DNA of 64,000 nt from Algisphaera agarilytica (GTDB lineage: Bacteria; Planctomycetota; Phycisphaerae; Phycisphaerales; Phycisphaeraceae): positions 372,001 through 436,000 of the forward strand of contig NZ_JACHGY010000001.1 of NCBI RefSeq assembly GCF_014207595.1. Direction: 5' to 3'. The position numbers and the translations under genes were made by a program. Positions 25,413-35,037 of the stretch are shown one piece after another. Below the pieces are notes generated by a model. That model saw only the letters and a list, made by a program, of their open reading frames with translations. It did no database searches and was not told the DNA's origin. Each line of letters begins with the position of its first letter. Within the stretch, counting starts at the first letter, position 1.

Positions 25413-26537
25413 TCACGTTTTGGGTTGCTGCTGGGTGGCGCAGTGGATGCCGCCGCCGTACTCGCCCAGCGTGTCGGTGTTGAGCATGACCACCTCGCGT
25501 CCGGGGTACAGCTCAGACAGAATCGCTTTGGCGTTTTCATCCGCCGCAGCATCACCAAACTCCGAAGCGATGACCGCGCCGTTGCACACGTAGTAATTCA
25601 CGTAGCTGCCGGCAAAATCCACCGAGTCGATGCGCGGGCGGGTCGGGCCGGACACCACCACGATCTCGAGCTTCCGGCCCCGGGCGTCCCGGGCGGCCTG
25701 GAGGATGTCATGGGTCTCGAAGGCCGAGACCGACCAGGGGTCGCCCGGATCGAGCTGGCCCGGGAGTTGAATGAGTACGACGCCAGGCTCGACGAAACGG
25801 GCCAGCGAATCGATGTGGTAGTCGGTGATGTCGGCGCCGGCCACGCCCGGGGCCCAGATCATCCGCTCGGCGCCAAAAGCCTGGAGCAGCCGCGCTTCGA
25901 TCTCGTCGCGGTTCAGCCCGGGGTTGCGGTTGGGATTCACCCAGGAACTCTCGTGGGCCATGAGGGTGCCCGCGCCGTCGGTCTCGATGCCGCCGCCCTC
26001 GCCCACCACGCCGCTGTCGAAGACCTCAAGGTTCATGCGCTCGGCCACGCGTTTCAAAACGTCGCCGTCGCGGCGGTGGGTCTGCTTGTTGCCCCAGCCG
26101 TTGAAGTTCAGTTCGGCGATCGCAAGATCGCCCTCGGCCGAGCACACAAACGTCGGCCCGCTGTCGCGACACCACAAGTCATCCGTCGGGATGTCCCAGT
26201 GTTCGACGCCGCGGTCCAGCTGCTTGCGGAGGCGTTCGCGTTCTTTGACCGAAGCGAGCATCACCACCGGCTCGTAGCGGGCAATCGTGTTAGCGATCTG
26301 CGCAATCGAGGCCTGCGCCTGCCGCAGCCAGCGTGCGCCGCCGTACACGCGTGAGTTCGACGGCCACTGCATAAACGTCCGCTCGTGCGGATCGGACTCA
26401 ATCGGCATCCGGTAGCGTTTCGGCTGCACGTTCTTTTGTCCCTCTTCTCCCGCAGGTTGGGCATGGCCACGGCCGACCCAAAGCCCCGCTGTCGTCAGGG
26501 CCAGGCTGTGTTTCACAAACGCTCGGCGGCTCGGCAT
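25413..26537 (-). CDS. Agmatine deiminase / peptidyl-arginine deiminase family protein with Tat signal
   Basis: 374 residues. The N-terminus has S-R-R-A-F-V-K followed by a hydrophobic stretch and an A-Q-P cleavage-like region, which is a twin-arginine signal. The catalytic domain shows R-D-S-G-P-T near residue 125, E-G-G-G-I-E-T-D-G, a D-Y-H-I-D segment and the nucleophile cysteine in G-G-G-I-H-C-A-T-Q near the C-terminus. Agmatine deiminases turn agmatine into N-carbamoylputrescine and are usually cytosolic; export would be unusual. It lies downstream of an ABC gene on the same strand. Confidence 0.86.
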   Translation of the reverse strand: MPSRRAFVKHSLALTTAGLWVGRGHAQPAGEEGQKNVQPKRYRMPIESDPHERTFMQWPSNSRVYGGARWLRQAQASIAQIANTIARYEPVVMLASVKERERLRKQLDRGVEHWDIPTDDLWCRDSGPTFVCSAEGDLAIAELNFNGWGNKQTHRRDGDVLKRVAERMNLEVFDSGVVGEGGGIETDGAGTLMAHESSWVNPNRNPGLNRDEIEARLLQAFGAERMIWAPGVAGADITDYHIDSLARFVEPGVVLIQLPGQLDPGDPWSVSAFETHDILQAARDARGRKLEIVVVSGPTRPRIDSVDFAGSYVNYYVCNGAVIASEFGDAAADENAKAILSELYPGREVVMLNTDTLGEYGGGIHCATQQQPKT

Positions 26538-26557
26538 GCGTTACCCCTCGTTTCGAT

Positions 26558-27283
<726 letters not shown>

Positions 27284-27307
27284 CCACAGATTATACCCAC
27301 CCCGGCC

Positions 27308-28153
27308 TCAGCCTTTGAGGTCCCGGCCCGCGAAGTGCGTCACGCCCACCACCACAAACGTGCTCATCAACCCCACCAGCCACGCCACGCTCTGCACGAT
27401 CTCGTGCCACGGCGGGTAGGCGTGGTAGGTCCGCACCCAGAATCCGATGTGGTAACTCATGAACAAATGCCGGAGCTCCGCGAAGTACGGCAGGTTCATC
27501 AACACCACATCCACAAAAAACACCGACAACGTCAGGATCGTCGCCGCCGCGGGCTTCATCTTGAAACACGAAAACATAAACCCCATTGCCGCGATGGTCA
27601 GCGTGGCAAAACTCAGACACGCGATGCTGCGTGTGTAACGCCAAAGCCCCTCGCCGGCGTCGTAGAACGCGAAGAGCTCTTCATCGGGGAAGAAGATGAA
27701 CAACTTGCCCAACCCGCCCCGGTACAGGCTCGCGCAGCACAACGCCGTCACCCCCAGAAAACACACCAGCACCAGCGTGTACAACACGCACGCGGCGAAC
27801 TTGATCATCAGCAGCCGAACCCGACCGATCGGCCGCGACAGGATCATCCGCATCGTGCCGTCCTCGACCTCCTTGGCCACGATATCCCCGGCGATCAGGG
27901 CGACGTAGAGCCCACCCAGAAACGTAAAAGAAAACGCGATGACCACGATCGCCAGCGTCAGCCCCATGTAGTGGTCGTCGAAACCCAGGCCGTTCTGTTC
28001 GAGCAGTTCGGCAATCGAGGCCTTGGCCCGGGGGTGCTGCAACAGCGCGAGGATCATCACCTGCAACACGACGAACGCACCGAACCCGATGTACGTCCGC
28101 TTGCGGGCAAAGAGTTTGAACAACTCATCGTTAAATTGACGGACGATCAGCAA
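27308..28153 (-). CDS. ABC-2 type transporter permease
   Basis: 281 residues with about six membrane segments. The N-terminal K-L-F-A-R-K-R-T-Y-I-G region, the cytoplasmic G-D-I-V-A-K-E-V-E-D-G-T-M loop followed by R-P-I-G-R, are characteristic of ABC-2 permeases. The start is taken as TTG at 28153, with GGGGGAG 4 bases before it; it overlaps the end of the upstream ATPase gene by 7 bases, which supports co-translation. Likely an exporter of unknown substrate. Confidence 0.8.
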   Translation of the reverse strand: MLIVRQFNDELFKLFARKRTYIGFGAFVVLQVMILALLQHPRAKASIAELLEQNGLGFDDHYMGLTLAIVVIAFSFTFLGGLYVALIAGDIVAKEVEDGTMRMILSRPIGRVRLLMIKFAACVLYTLVLVCFLGVTALCCASLYRGGLGKLFIFFPDEELFAFYDAGEGLWRYTRSIACLSFATLTIAAMGFMFSCFKMKPAAATILTLSVFFVDVVLMNLPYFAELRHLFMSYHIGFWVRTYHAYPPWHEIVQSVAWLVGLMSTFVVVGVTHFAGRDLKG

Positions 28154-29106
28154 GGGGCTCCCCCTTCCTGGGCCACGCGCTGGTCTTGTTGCGGCCCAAT
28201 ACCCTCCGAAGACACCCCAACGGTCCGCATGTAAAACGCCTCGAGCGTAGGCCGAACCGGGTCCAAACGATGCACCGCAAAGCCCGACTCCACCAGACAC
28301 CGATTGACCGCCGCAGGGTCGGCGGCCTTGCTCAAGACCACACGGTTCGGCCGAGACGGGTCATGCGTCTCATGGATCAAACCGGCCTCGCGCAAGCGGA
28401 CCAGCGCTTCATCACGCCGGTCTACTTCGAGGTCGAGCTCGGCCGCGCCGGTGTTGACCGCGTCCCACTCGCCCTCGAATACCCGCCGGCCCTGGTGCAA
28501 CACCGCCACGCGGTCGCAGACCTGCTCGACCTCGCTGAGCAGGTGCGAGCTGAACAAGATGGTCATGCCCTGGTCTTGATTCAATCGGCGGATCGTCCCG
28601 CGGAACTCGGCGATGCCCTGCGGGTCCAGGCCGTCGGTCGGCTCGTCGAGGATCAGCATCTCCGGGCGGTGCAGCAACGCCTGCCCCAACGCCAGACGCT
28701 GACGCATGCCGTGGGAGTAAGTGCCCACCGGATCATCGATCCGACCTGCCAGCCCGACCTGCTCGACGACCTCGTCCAGCCGCGACTCGGCCACCCGCTT
28801 GGAGTAGTGAGCAAAGATGCGCAGGTTCCGCCGACCAGTCAGGTAGTCGTAGAAGCACGGCGATTCGAAGATCGCCCCGACGCCCGACAGCGCCGCACGC
28901 CGACGACGCAGGACATCCGCACCGTTCAGCACCACCCGGCCCGCGTCGGGGAAGACTTGGCCGAGCATCATGCCCAGCGTCGTGCTCTTGCCCGCGCCGT
29001 TGTGCCCGAGCAGGCCGTACACCTCGCCCCGGCGGACCGTCAGCGAGAGGTCTTGCACCGCGGGCCGGCCGGCAAAGGCTTTGCTAACCGCGTCGACTTC
29101 GATCAT
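28147..29106 (-). CDS. ABC transporter ATP-binding protein, CcmA/ABC-2 type
   Basis: 319 residues. Walker A G-H-N-G-A-G-K-S-T (residues 34-42), signature Y-S-H-G-M-R-Q-R, Walker B L-I-L-D-E-P-T-D-G-L-D-P, then S-S-H-L-L-S-E-V-E, as in export ATPases paired with ABC-2 permeases. A C-terminal extension of about 100 residues follows. Its end overlaps the start of the permease gene, so the two form one exporter. Confidence 0.92.
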   Translation of the reverse strand: MIEVDAVSKAFAGRPAVQDLSLTVRRGEVYGLLGHNGAGKSTTLGMMLGQVFPDAGRVVLNGADVLRRRRAALSGVGAIFESPCFYDYLTGRRNLRIFAHYSKRVAESRLDEVVEQVGLAGRIDDPVGTYSHGMRQRLALGQALLHRPEMLILDEPTDGLDPQGIAEFRGTIRRLNQDQGMTILFSSHLLSEVEQVCDRVAVLHQGRRVFEGEWDAVNTGAAELDLEVDRRDEALVRLREAGLIHETHDPSRPNRVVLSKAADPAAVNRCLVESGFAVHRLDPVRPTLEAFYMRTVGVSSEGIGPQQDQRVAQEGGAPC

Positions 29107-29154
29107 GGGGGGTGTAGACTCGACGGGCGGGCTCCTGATCCATCAAGAAAAGTG

Positions 29155-29748
29155 CTATCGCGTCTGCATCGCACGCAAGACCTGCTGCATCACGGGCAGC
29201 AGATCGAGCTGCGCCTCGGGGTCTTCGGTTTCCGAAAACGCGCTGACGCTGGACTCAACCCACGCGCTAAACGTGGAGCGGTCGGTGTCTTCTGCGATCC
29301 AGCCGGCGTGCTTGAACTCGCGGCGTAGGCGGTCGATCGCCAAACGTTTCTGCGTGTCGTCCATCTCCCGGAAGGCTTGGATCATCGGCTCAAGGCCGGG
29401 CGGCATGATGTCGCGCACAAACGCTCGCTGCTCGGCCGGCGTCATGCTGGCGAAAGACGCTTCGATGGCTTCGATCAACTGCGGGTCCAGCCGATCATCG
29501 AGCGAGAGCTGCTGGATGCGTTCGGCCAATCGCTCGAGCTGCGGCGCCCGCCACCCCCGATCGCCGGGGATTTCGGCGGCCTTCTGGGCTTCAACCGCCA
29601 CTTTCCCGGAGGTCGGTTTCTTCGCCTTGGCCACCCCCACAGTAAGGCCCACCCCGGCCCAGACCACGATCAGCACGCCCAACCCCGTCAACCAGCGACG
29701 CCAGTCGCGTGGCGAGATCTTCCTGAGGCGGTCGTGGGCTTTGGGCAT
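29155..29748 (-). CDS. Hypothetical single-pass membrane protein
   Basis: 197 residues; no family recognised. A basic N-terminus is followed by one membrane helix (about residues 19-41), then a mostly helical charged domain with M-T-P-A-E-Q-R-A-F near residue 103 and M-D-D-T-Q-K-R-L-A-I-D-R-L-R-R-E-F. It lies 48 bases upstream of the ABC exporter genes on the same strand and may be co-transcribed with them. Confidence 0.65.
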   Translation of the reverse strand: MPKAHDRLRKISPRDWRRWLTGLGVLIVVWAGVGLTVGVAKAKKPTSGKVAVEAQKAAEIPGDRGWRAPQLERLAERIQQLSLDDRLDPQLIEAIEASFASMTPAEQRAFVRDIMPPGLEPMIQAFREMDDTQKRLAIDRLRREFKHAGWIAEDTDRSTFSAWVESSVSAFSETEDPEAQLDLLPVMQQVLRAMQTR

Positions 29749-29805
29749 GGCACTAGGACGTTAGCCGACCTCCCGGAGTTCGGCCAACTCGCAAGTCGCC
29801 CCGCG

Positions 29806-31269
29806 TCATTCAACCGGGCCGGCAAAGATGTTGAGCGCTGCCGGGTCGTCGTCGACGATCTCGACGCGGTTCTGCTTCGAGTTTGCTCCTTGCCGGGTGC
29901 TGACCTGGTAGACCGCGTCGTAGCGCTCACCGGGTTGAAGCGTTCCGCCGAAGACGACGTTGTGGTTGTCGTAGCGGGTGGCGTCGAGCCGGCTGGTGAA
30001 GGTGGCATCGCCGTAAACCGCTTGGCGGATCTCCACGTCGATCGGCCGGGGCGTGTCGTTGCGGACACGGCGGGCCATCACCTGATGCTGATCCCAACCC
30101 GCCACGGACGATTTGTCTTTGATCTGCACCCCCGGTTGGTCCACACGGGTCAGCACCTTGATGCCCTGCTGCCGCATCCAGAGGTTGTCGCGGAAGGTGC
30201 GTTGGGTGATGAGCTCGAAGCCGACGTTGGGATCGACGCCGAGGTTGAGCTCCAGGTCGTCACCGATGGGGATGTACTTGACCTGCTGCCGAGCGAGGAA
30301 CGACAGCCCCCGGCCGTCCTCCTTCTGCCGGAACACGCGGACCTGCCCGTCGGGCAACGGCGAGGTGCCCATCTCCGATTCGGTGTCGTTGGTCATGAGG
30401 AAGAGGCGGACCAGCCGTTCGCCGTACTGCTGCGGGCGGTAGCGGTATTGCACCTCAAGCGGCGCAGCGTCGGCGGCAAAACTCGGCAGACGCTTGCGGG
30501 AATTGGTGGGGATGTCTTCGGTGCCTTCGATGGTGAAGATGAAGTACTCGCTGAGGCCTTGTTTGACGATCTGCTTGGGGGTGCCGGCGTATCCCCCTCC
30601 GCCATACGGGTCAGCCATCGCGGCCTCGGCGGCGACCACGTTCTGCCGGGCCGCCCGCAGCTTAAATGCGTCCACCTCTTCTCGGTCCAGCCGACTGACA
30701 TCGCGGCCCGAACGGCGGGCGAGCTCAGCGATCTGCTCGACGAGGTTGATCGTGCCGACCACAAGACGGACCTGTGCATCCTCGTAGTCCTCCCCGGAGT
30801 TGTTGACGACGGTGACGAAACCCTCCACGCTCGCGGCGGACTCGTCGGCGTTGGCGATGACGGTGTAGTCGGCCGACCACGACACGCCGGAGGTGAAGTA
30901 GCTGATCTCGATGACCGCTTCCCCGGCGTGCTCGCTGCCCACGTTCCAGACCAAGACCTGCGGGCGGTCGTGCGGGAAGGTCGTGTCCAGCACGTCGAGT
31001 TTCTCGGCGTGGTTGAGGAAGCGCAGCTGCACCGACGTCGGGTCGATGAGCGTATTGGCCCAGGAGAACTGCAGCGGGTTGTTGCCGGGCTTAAACACGA
31101 CCTTGCGCGTCTCGCGGACCAGCGTGAGGTCGGCCGAGTTGTAGATCGTCAGTTGCACTGTGTCACGGTCGGGCACGGTCGAGAGGTCGATGTTCTTGCC
31201 CGAGGCGGTTGAATCGCCAAGGGTGCCAAGCAAGCCAAGGAAAACCAAGAAGAGCACAAAGTATTTCAT
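29806..31269 (-). CDS. DUF4139 domain protein, copy 1
   Basis: 487 residues. A signal peptide (M-K-Y-F-V-L-F-L-V-F, cleavage about residue 22) precedes a beta-rich protein with the DUF4139 pattern: D-L-T-L-V-R-E-T-R, F-S-W-A-N-T-L-I-D-P-T-S-V, S-Y-F-T-S-G-V-S-W-S-A-D-Y near residue 130, and V-N-N-S-G-E-D-Y. Function of the family is not established; it is presumably periplasmic or on the surface. A shorter paralogue is 85 bases upstream on the same strand. Start at 31269 yields the signal peptide. Confidence 0.8.
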   Translation of the reverse strand: MKYFVLFLVFLGLLGTLGDSTASGKNIDLSTVPDRDTVQLTIYNSADLTLVRETRKVVFKPGNNPLQFSWANTLIDPTSVQLRFLNHAEKLDVLDTTFPHDRPQVLVWNVGSEHAGEAVIEISYFTSGVSWSADYTVIANADESAASVEGFVTVVNNSGEDYEDAQVRLVVGTINLVEQIAELARRSGRDVSRLDREEVDAFKLRAARQNVVAAEAAMADPYGGGGYAGTPKQIVKQGLSEYFIFTIEGTEDIPTNSRKRLPSFAADAAPLEVQYRYRPQQYGERLVRLFLMTNDTESEMGTSPLPDGQVRVFRQKEDGRGLSFLARQQVKYIPIGDDLELNLGVDPNVGFELITQRTFRDNLWMRQQGIKVLTRVDQPGVQIKDKSSVAGWDQHQVMARRVRNDTPRPIDVEIRQAVYGDATFTSRLDATRYDNHNVVFGGTLQPGERYDAVYQVSTRQGANSKQNRVEIVDDDPAALNIFAGPVE

Positions 31270-31325
31270 GAGAGTCTCGTTTCGTCGCCAAGCGACAGAG
31301 CGTTTTATGGGTTGAAGAATGCTTA

Positions 31326-31351
31326 TTTCCGAAATCAAAAATCCGAAATCT
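31326..31351. repeat. GAAATC heptamer-repeat tract (single arm) between the two DUF4139 genes
   Basis: TTTCCGAAATC-AAAAATCC-GAAATCT, one arm of the GGATTTC family seen in hemW. No matching second arm is present nearby. It directly follows the stop codon side of copy 2. Confidence 0.7.
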
Positions 31352-31354
31352 GCA

Positions 31355-32578
31355 TCACCACTGGTTCTTAAACACCAGTTCCAGCAGGACCGTCACCGTC
31401 TCGGCCTCGTCGCCGTCGCGTTGGGGCAGGTCCACCGAGAACGTCACCTGGTTCTGATCCGTCTCGTCGGCCACGAGGTCGCCGTCGTCGAGCGTGGTGG
31501 CCTGGCCGACCACCCACTCGGCGGGTTGGCTGGCGTGTAGTCCGAACTCGCGCCGCAGCATCTCGATCTGCTCGGCGAGCTTCAGCGTGACCGGCTCGTC
31601 TTTGAAGTTTTCGATCTCGTATTTCATCACCACCCGCCGGTCGTACAGGTTGCCCGCGAGGCGGTCGTCCTGACGCGACTCGAGCGTACGCTTGACCACG
31701 ATGTCCTGGGCGACGCCGAGGAACAGGTCGGCGTGGTTGCCGATGGGCGTGTGCTTGGCGAAGTCTTCGCCGAGGAACGCGGTGGTGGCGTCTGGCTCGG
31801 GCGAGTCTTTCTGGAAGATGCGGACCTTCCCAGCAGGCAACGCTTCCTGTCCCAGGCCGAGTTCCTCGGTGTTCTCGATGCGGTAGTGCATCGGGACGCG
31901 GAGCTTGTTCTGGGATTGGTCGAGCCAGCCGAAGCGGTGCAGGTCGGCGGTGTAGGTCTTGGTGACCGGGACGTTCTCAAAACGCTGCACAAGCATCTGC
32001 TTGGTCTCGTTGACGCCGATGGGCTTGAGGAAGGCGTCGCCCAGCCCGGCATAGATCTCGGTGTCGTCGTAGGCTTCGCCGGCGAAGTTCTGCACGCGGA
32101 TGTACTGACTCAGTGTCAGCGTCGACTCGTCGTTCTCGGCGATCGCTCGGTAGTTGAACCCCTTGGTCAACCCGCCGATGAGGTAACTGATGCGGACGGC
32201 CACCGACGTCGACGAACTGCTGGACACCTGCCACACCAAGGCGTTTTCACCCGGGGGATAGGTGACCGACAGCACGTTGACCTCGGGCTGCTCGCCGATG
32301 ACTTGCGGGACGTTGGGATCGGTACCCAACACACGAAACACGATCGTGCTCGGGTCGATCTGCGTGTTGGCCCAGGAGAAATCGACCTGATTCACGCCCT
32401 GGACCAGCGGGACGATGCGTTCTTCTTCGACCAGCGTGGCGGTGGCGTGATCGAGCTGGATCTCGACCCGCTCGCGCACGGGCAGCGTGATCAGCTTGAT
32501 CCGCGCCTCGGCCGGCGTCGGGACGAACACCACGCCCACCAAACAACACAACAGCAGCAAACGGCAGCTCGATTTCAT
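31355..32578 (-). CDS. DUF4139 domain protein, copy 2
   Basis: 407 residues, a paralogue of the neighbouring gene with the same landmarks: F-S-W-A-N-T-Q-I-D-P-S-T-I, S-Y-L-I-G-G-L-T-K-G-F-N-Y, V-Q-N-F-A-G-E-A-Y. The signal peptide is M-K-S-S-C-R-L-L-L-L with probable cleavage near A-E-A (about residue 25). GGAG lies 9 bases before the ATG at 32578. It lacks the roughly 70-residue Ala/Arg-rich middle segment seen in copy 1. The tandem arrangement suggests an old duplication. Confidence 0.78.
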   Translation of the reverse strand: MKSSCRLLLLCCLVGVVFVPTPAEARIKLITLPVRERVEIQLDHATATLVEEERIVPLVQGVNQVDFSWANTQIDPSTIVFRVLGTDPNVPQVIGEQPEVNVLSVTYPPGENALVWQVSSSSSTSVAVRISYLIGGLTKGFNYRAIAENDESTLTLSQYIRVQNFAGEAYDDTEIYAGLGDAFLKPIGVNETKQMLVQRFENVPVTKTYTADLHRFGWLDQSQNKLRVPMHYRIENTEELGLGQEALPAGKVRIFQKDSPEPDATTAFLGEDFAKHTPIGNHADLFLGVAQDIVVKRTLESRQDDRLAGNLYDRRVVMKYEIENFKDEPVTLKLAEQIEMLRREFGLHASQPAEWVVGQATTLDDGDLVADETDQNQVTFSVDLPQRDGDEAETVTVLLELVFKNQW

Positions 32579-32722
32579 CAGAATGTTCTCCACGGAGTAG
32601 GGTCGTTTCACCATGCGATAGACGCGCGAACCTCTGACAGGTTCCCACCGATGAAAAAGAAATGAAAGTGCTGATCTTCCCGCGCCCCGGAGACCGCCCT
32701 GCCGCCCGCGTGAAGGTAGGGT

Positions 32723-34156
32723 TTAGCCTTCGTGCGGGAACAACGGGGAGCGGGGCTCGTCTTCGTCGTCCTCGTTTCGGCGGGGGATCGCCGAGCCGTG
32801 GGGGTCGACGTCGGGTCGGCCCAGGGTTTCATCCAGACGCTCGGCCAGGTCGTGGGCGTGCTCCAGACGCTCGGCCTCGTCGTGCACCTCTTCCGGGGAC
32901 ACGCCCATGCGGTCGGCGAGGTAGGTCTCCCACAGGCGGTGGGCCCGGACCATCGTCTCGGCGTGGCGGACACCCGCGGGGGTCAGCGTAAACTGATCGC
33001 CCTGATCGACCACCAGTTCCTCGCCCCGCAGACGACGCAGCGCCGAGGCGACACGTTTGGTGGTGAGCTGGGTCTGCAGGACCAGCGTGTCGTGGAACCG
33101 GCCCGAGGGCTGGGGGCCCAGGCGGTAGATCGCCTTGAGCACGTCTTCGTTCTCGACGTGGCGGGCGAGCTTGTAGCGTCGGATGCGGTCGAACACGACG
33201 CCGTGCCCGGGGCTGAAGATCACCGACAGCGCAAACAGGCCGACCGCGACCAGCACCATCGCCGGGCCGGTCGGCGAGTTGGCGACGAAGGCGAGCGACA
33301 TCCCCAGCGCCGCCGACACCGCCCCGAAGACGCCCGCCAACACAAGCATGGCCCAGAAGCGGTTGGTGAGCTGATACGCCGCCGAGGCCGGGGTGATCAC
33401 CATCGCCACGACCAGCACGACGCCCGTGGTCTTGAGCCCCGCCACCACGGTGACCGAGAGCATGCCCATGATGAGGTAGTGCATCGCCGCGACGCTGACG
33501 CCCATCGCCGCGGCGACCAGCGGGTCGAAGCTGACCAGCTTCAGCCGGTAGTACAGCAGGCCCACGATCACCAGGACCGACGGGCAGATGATCGCCATCA
33601 TCTTCAGGTCTTCGGGCAGGATCGCCAGCGGGTCGCCGAAGAGGAAGCACTTGAGGTCGAAGTGAGTGCTCTGCGGCAGCGCGCTGATCATGACGATGCC
33701 CAGCGCAAACATCGAGGTGAACACAATGCCGATGGATGAGTCTTCCTTGGTCCGGCTGAACCTCACCACCAGGTTGATCAGCACCGCGGTGAGCAGACCC
33801 GTGATGGTCGCGCCGATGAGCAGCAAGATCGGGGGGGAGATCTGATCGATCACCGCAGCGATCTTCGGCCCCGCCCAGGCCGCCGCCGCGTTGGTGACTT
33901 CGCCGCTGTCGTTGAGGCCCCACTGCGCCCACGCGATGCCCCCGATCATGAACGCCAGCACCACGCCCGGCAAGACCGCGTGCGCCAGCGCATCGCCGAT
34001 CAGCGCCATGCGCCGCAGCACCACGAAACAGCCGAGCACGCCGCAGGCCACGCCCACGAGCATGCTGCAGACCGTCTCGGCGATCCACTGCTCGGACCAC
34101 GGCGCCAGCCACTGGCTGTGGTCCCAATCAAGTAGTGCGAGCAAGGTGGGGGTCAC
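32723..34156 (-). CDS. Metal (Zn/Mn/Fe) ABC permease fused to a DtxR-like C-terminal domain
   Basis: 477 residues against about 280 for plain TroC/ZnuB permeases. The first 320 residues are a family-3 metal permease: M-L-V-G-V-A-C-G-V-L-G-C-F-V-V-L-R-R near the N-terminus, then G-D-A-L-A-H-A-V-L-P-G-V-V-L, and a late V-A-M-V-I-T-P-A-S-A-A-Y. Residues about 330-455 resemble DtxR/MntR regulators (winged-helix part, then V-H-D-E-A-E-R-L-E-H and D-P-H-G-S-A-I-P). The GTG start overlaps the ATPase gene by 29 bases. Confidence 0.86.
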   Translation of the reverse strand: MTPTLLALLDWDHSQWLAPWSEQWIAETVCSMLVGVACGVLGCFVVLRRMALIGDALAHAVLPGVVLAFMIGGIAWAQWGLNDSGEVTNAAAAWAGPKIAAVIDQISPPILLLIGATITGLLTAVLINLVVRFSRTKEDSSIGIVFTSMFALGIVMISALPQSTHFDLKCFLFGDPLAILPEDLKMMAIICPSVLVIVGLLYYRLKLVSFDPLVAAAMGVSVAAMHYLIMGMLSVTVVAGLKTTGVVLVVAMVITPASAAYQLTNRFWAMLVLAGVFGAVSAALGMSLAFVANSPTGPAMVLVAVGLFALSVIFSPGHGVVFDRIRRYKLARHVENEDVLKAIYRLGPQPSGRFHDTLVLQTQLTTKRVASALRRLRGEELVVDQGDQFTLTPAGVRHAETMVRAHRLWETYLADRMGVSPEEVHDEAERLEHAHDLAERLDETLGRPDVDPHGSAIPRRNEDDEDEPRSPLFPHEG

Positions 34157-34928
34157 CCGTGACTCTCCGTTGTCTGAGGGTTTCGTCCGCTTCGTCCAGC
34201 AACGACAGCCGGCCGCCGTAAGTCGCGCGGAGGTTTTCTTCGGTCACCACCACGTCCGGCGAGCCGAACGCGATAACCCGCTGGTTCAGTAGCAGCACCC
34301 GGTCGAACCGGTCGAGGATCGACAGGTCGTGATTCACCACCAAGAGCGCTTTGCCTTCCACGGCCATTTGATCAATGAGCGCGAAGATCGCTTTCTCCGT
34401 CGCCGCGTCGACCCCGGCAAAAGGTTCGTCCAGCAGCAGCAGTTCCGCGCCCTGGCACAGCGCCCGGGCGAGAAACACCCGGCGTTGCTGTCCGCCGGAG
34501 AGCTGGCGGATGTGGCGCTTCTCGAATTTCGCCATGCCGACTTTTTCGAGGGCGATATGGGCACGCTCGCGGTCTTCCTTGGTGGGTCGGCCGAACCAGC
34601 CCTTCTGGCCGTACCGCCCCATCAGCACGACCTCGCGGACGGTGATCGGGAAGTCCCAGTCCACGCCCTCGGTCTGCGGCACGTAGGCGATGCGGGAACG
34701 CACATCATCCACTGCTTCGCCGAACACACGGACCTGCCCGAAGTCGGGCTGGATCAAACCGAGCAGCGACTTGAGCAGCGTCGACTTGCCCGCGCCGTTG
34801 GGCCCGACGATTCCCAACATCTGCCCGGGCTCGAGCGAGAACGACACCGAGCGCAGCACCGGGCGTGCGTCGTAGGCCACCGTCACATCGGTGGCTTGCA
34901 GGGGTAGGGGCGAAACAGTCATAGACAA
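34128..34928 (-). CDS. Metal ABC transporter ATP-binding protein (ZnuC/MntB type)
   Basis: 266 residues. Walker A G-P-N-G-A-G-K-S-T (residues 42-50), the family-typical Y-V-P-Q-T-E-G-V-D-W-D-F-P, signature L-S-G-G-Q-Q-R-R, L-L-L-D-E-P-F-A-G-V-D, and V-V-N-H-D-L. The W-D-F-P segment is characteristic of Mn/Zn importers. It overlaps the permease gene and forms the importer with it and the binding protein upstream. Start at 34928 or the ATG two codons later. Confidence 0.92.
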   Translation of the reverse strand: MSMTVSPLPLQATDVTVAYDARPVLRSVSFSLEPGQMLGIVGPNGAGKSTLLKSLLGLIQPDFGQVRVFGEAVDDVRSRIAYVPQTEGVDWDFPITVREVVLMGRYGQKGWFGRPTKEDRERAHIALEKVGMAKFEKRHIRQLSGGQQRRVFLARALCQGAELLLLDEPFAGVDAATEKAIFALIDQMAVEGKALLVVNHDLSILDRFDRVLLLNQRVIAFGSPDVVVTEENLRATYGGRLSLLDEADETLRQRRVTGDPHLARTT

Positions 34929-34934
34929 TTATTA

Positions 34935-35027
34935 GCCACAGATTTCACAGAGTTACGCAGATTCCAAGAATCCATCGGCGGCTTCTTGCATCAAATCTTA
35001 ATCAGCGTGATCGGTGAAATCTGCGGC
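34935..35027. repeat. CACAGATTTCAC-family inverted repeat
   Basis: The left arm (34935-34963) reads GCCACAGATTTCACAGAG then TTACGCAGATT; the right arm (34994-35027) is an imperfect reverse complement ending GGTGAAATCTGCGGC. About 30 bases lie between them. It fills the gap between the metal-binding protein gene and the ATPase gene of the importer and could reduce read-through from one to the other. Confidence 0.75.
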
Positions 35028-35037
35028 AACCAACCAA

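Noticed and set aside
32705-32742. Hairpin CCCGC...GCGGG at the 3' end of the metal permease gene
   Set aside because: Imperfect stem that overlaps the coding end and has no T-run; not a convincing terminator.
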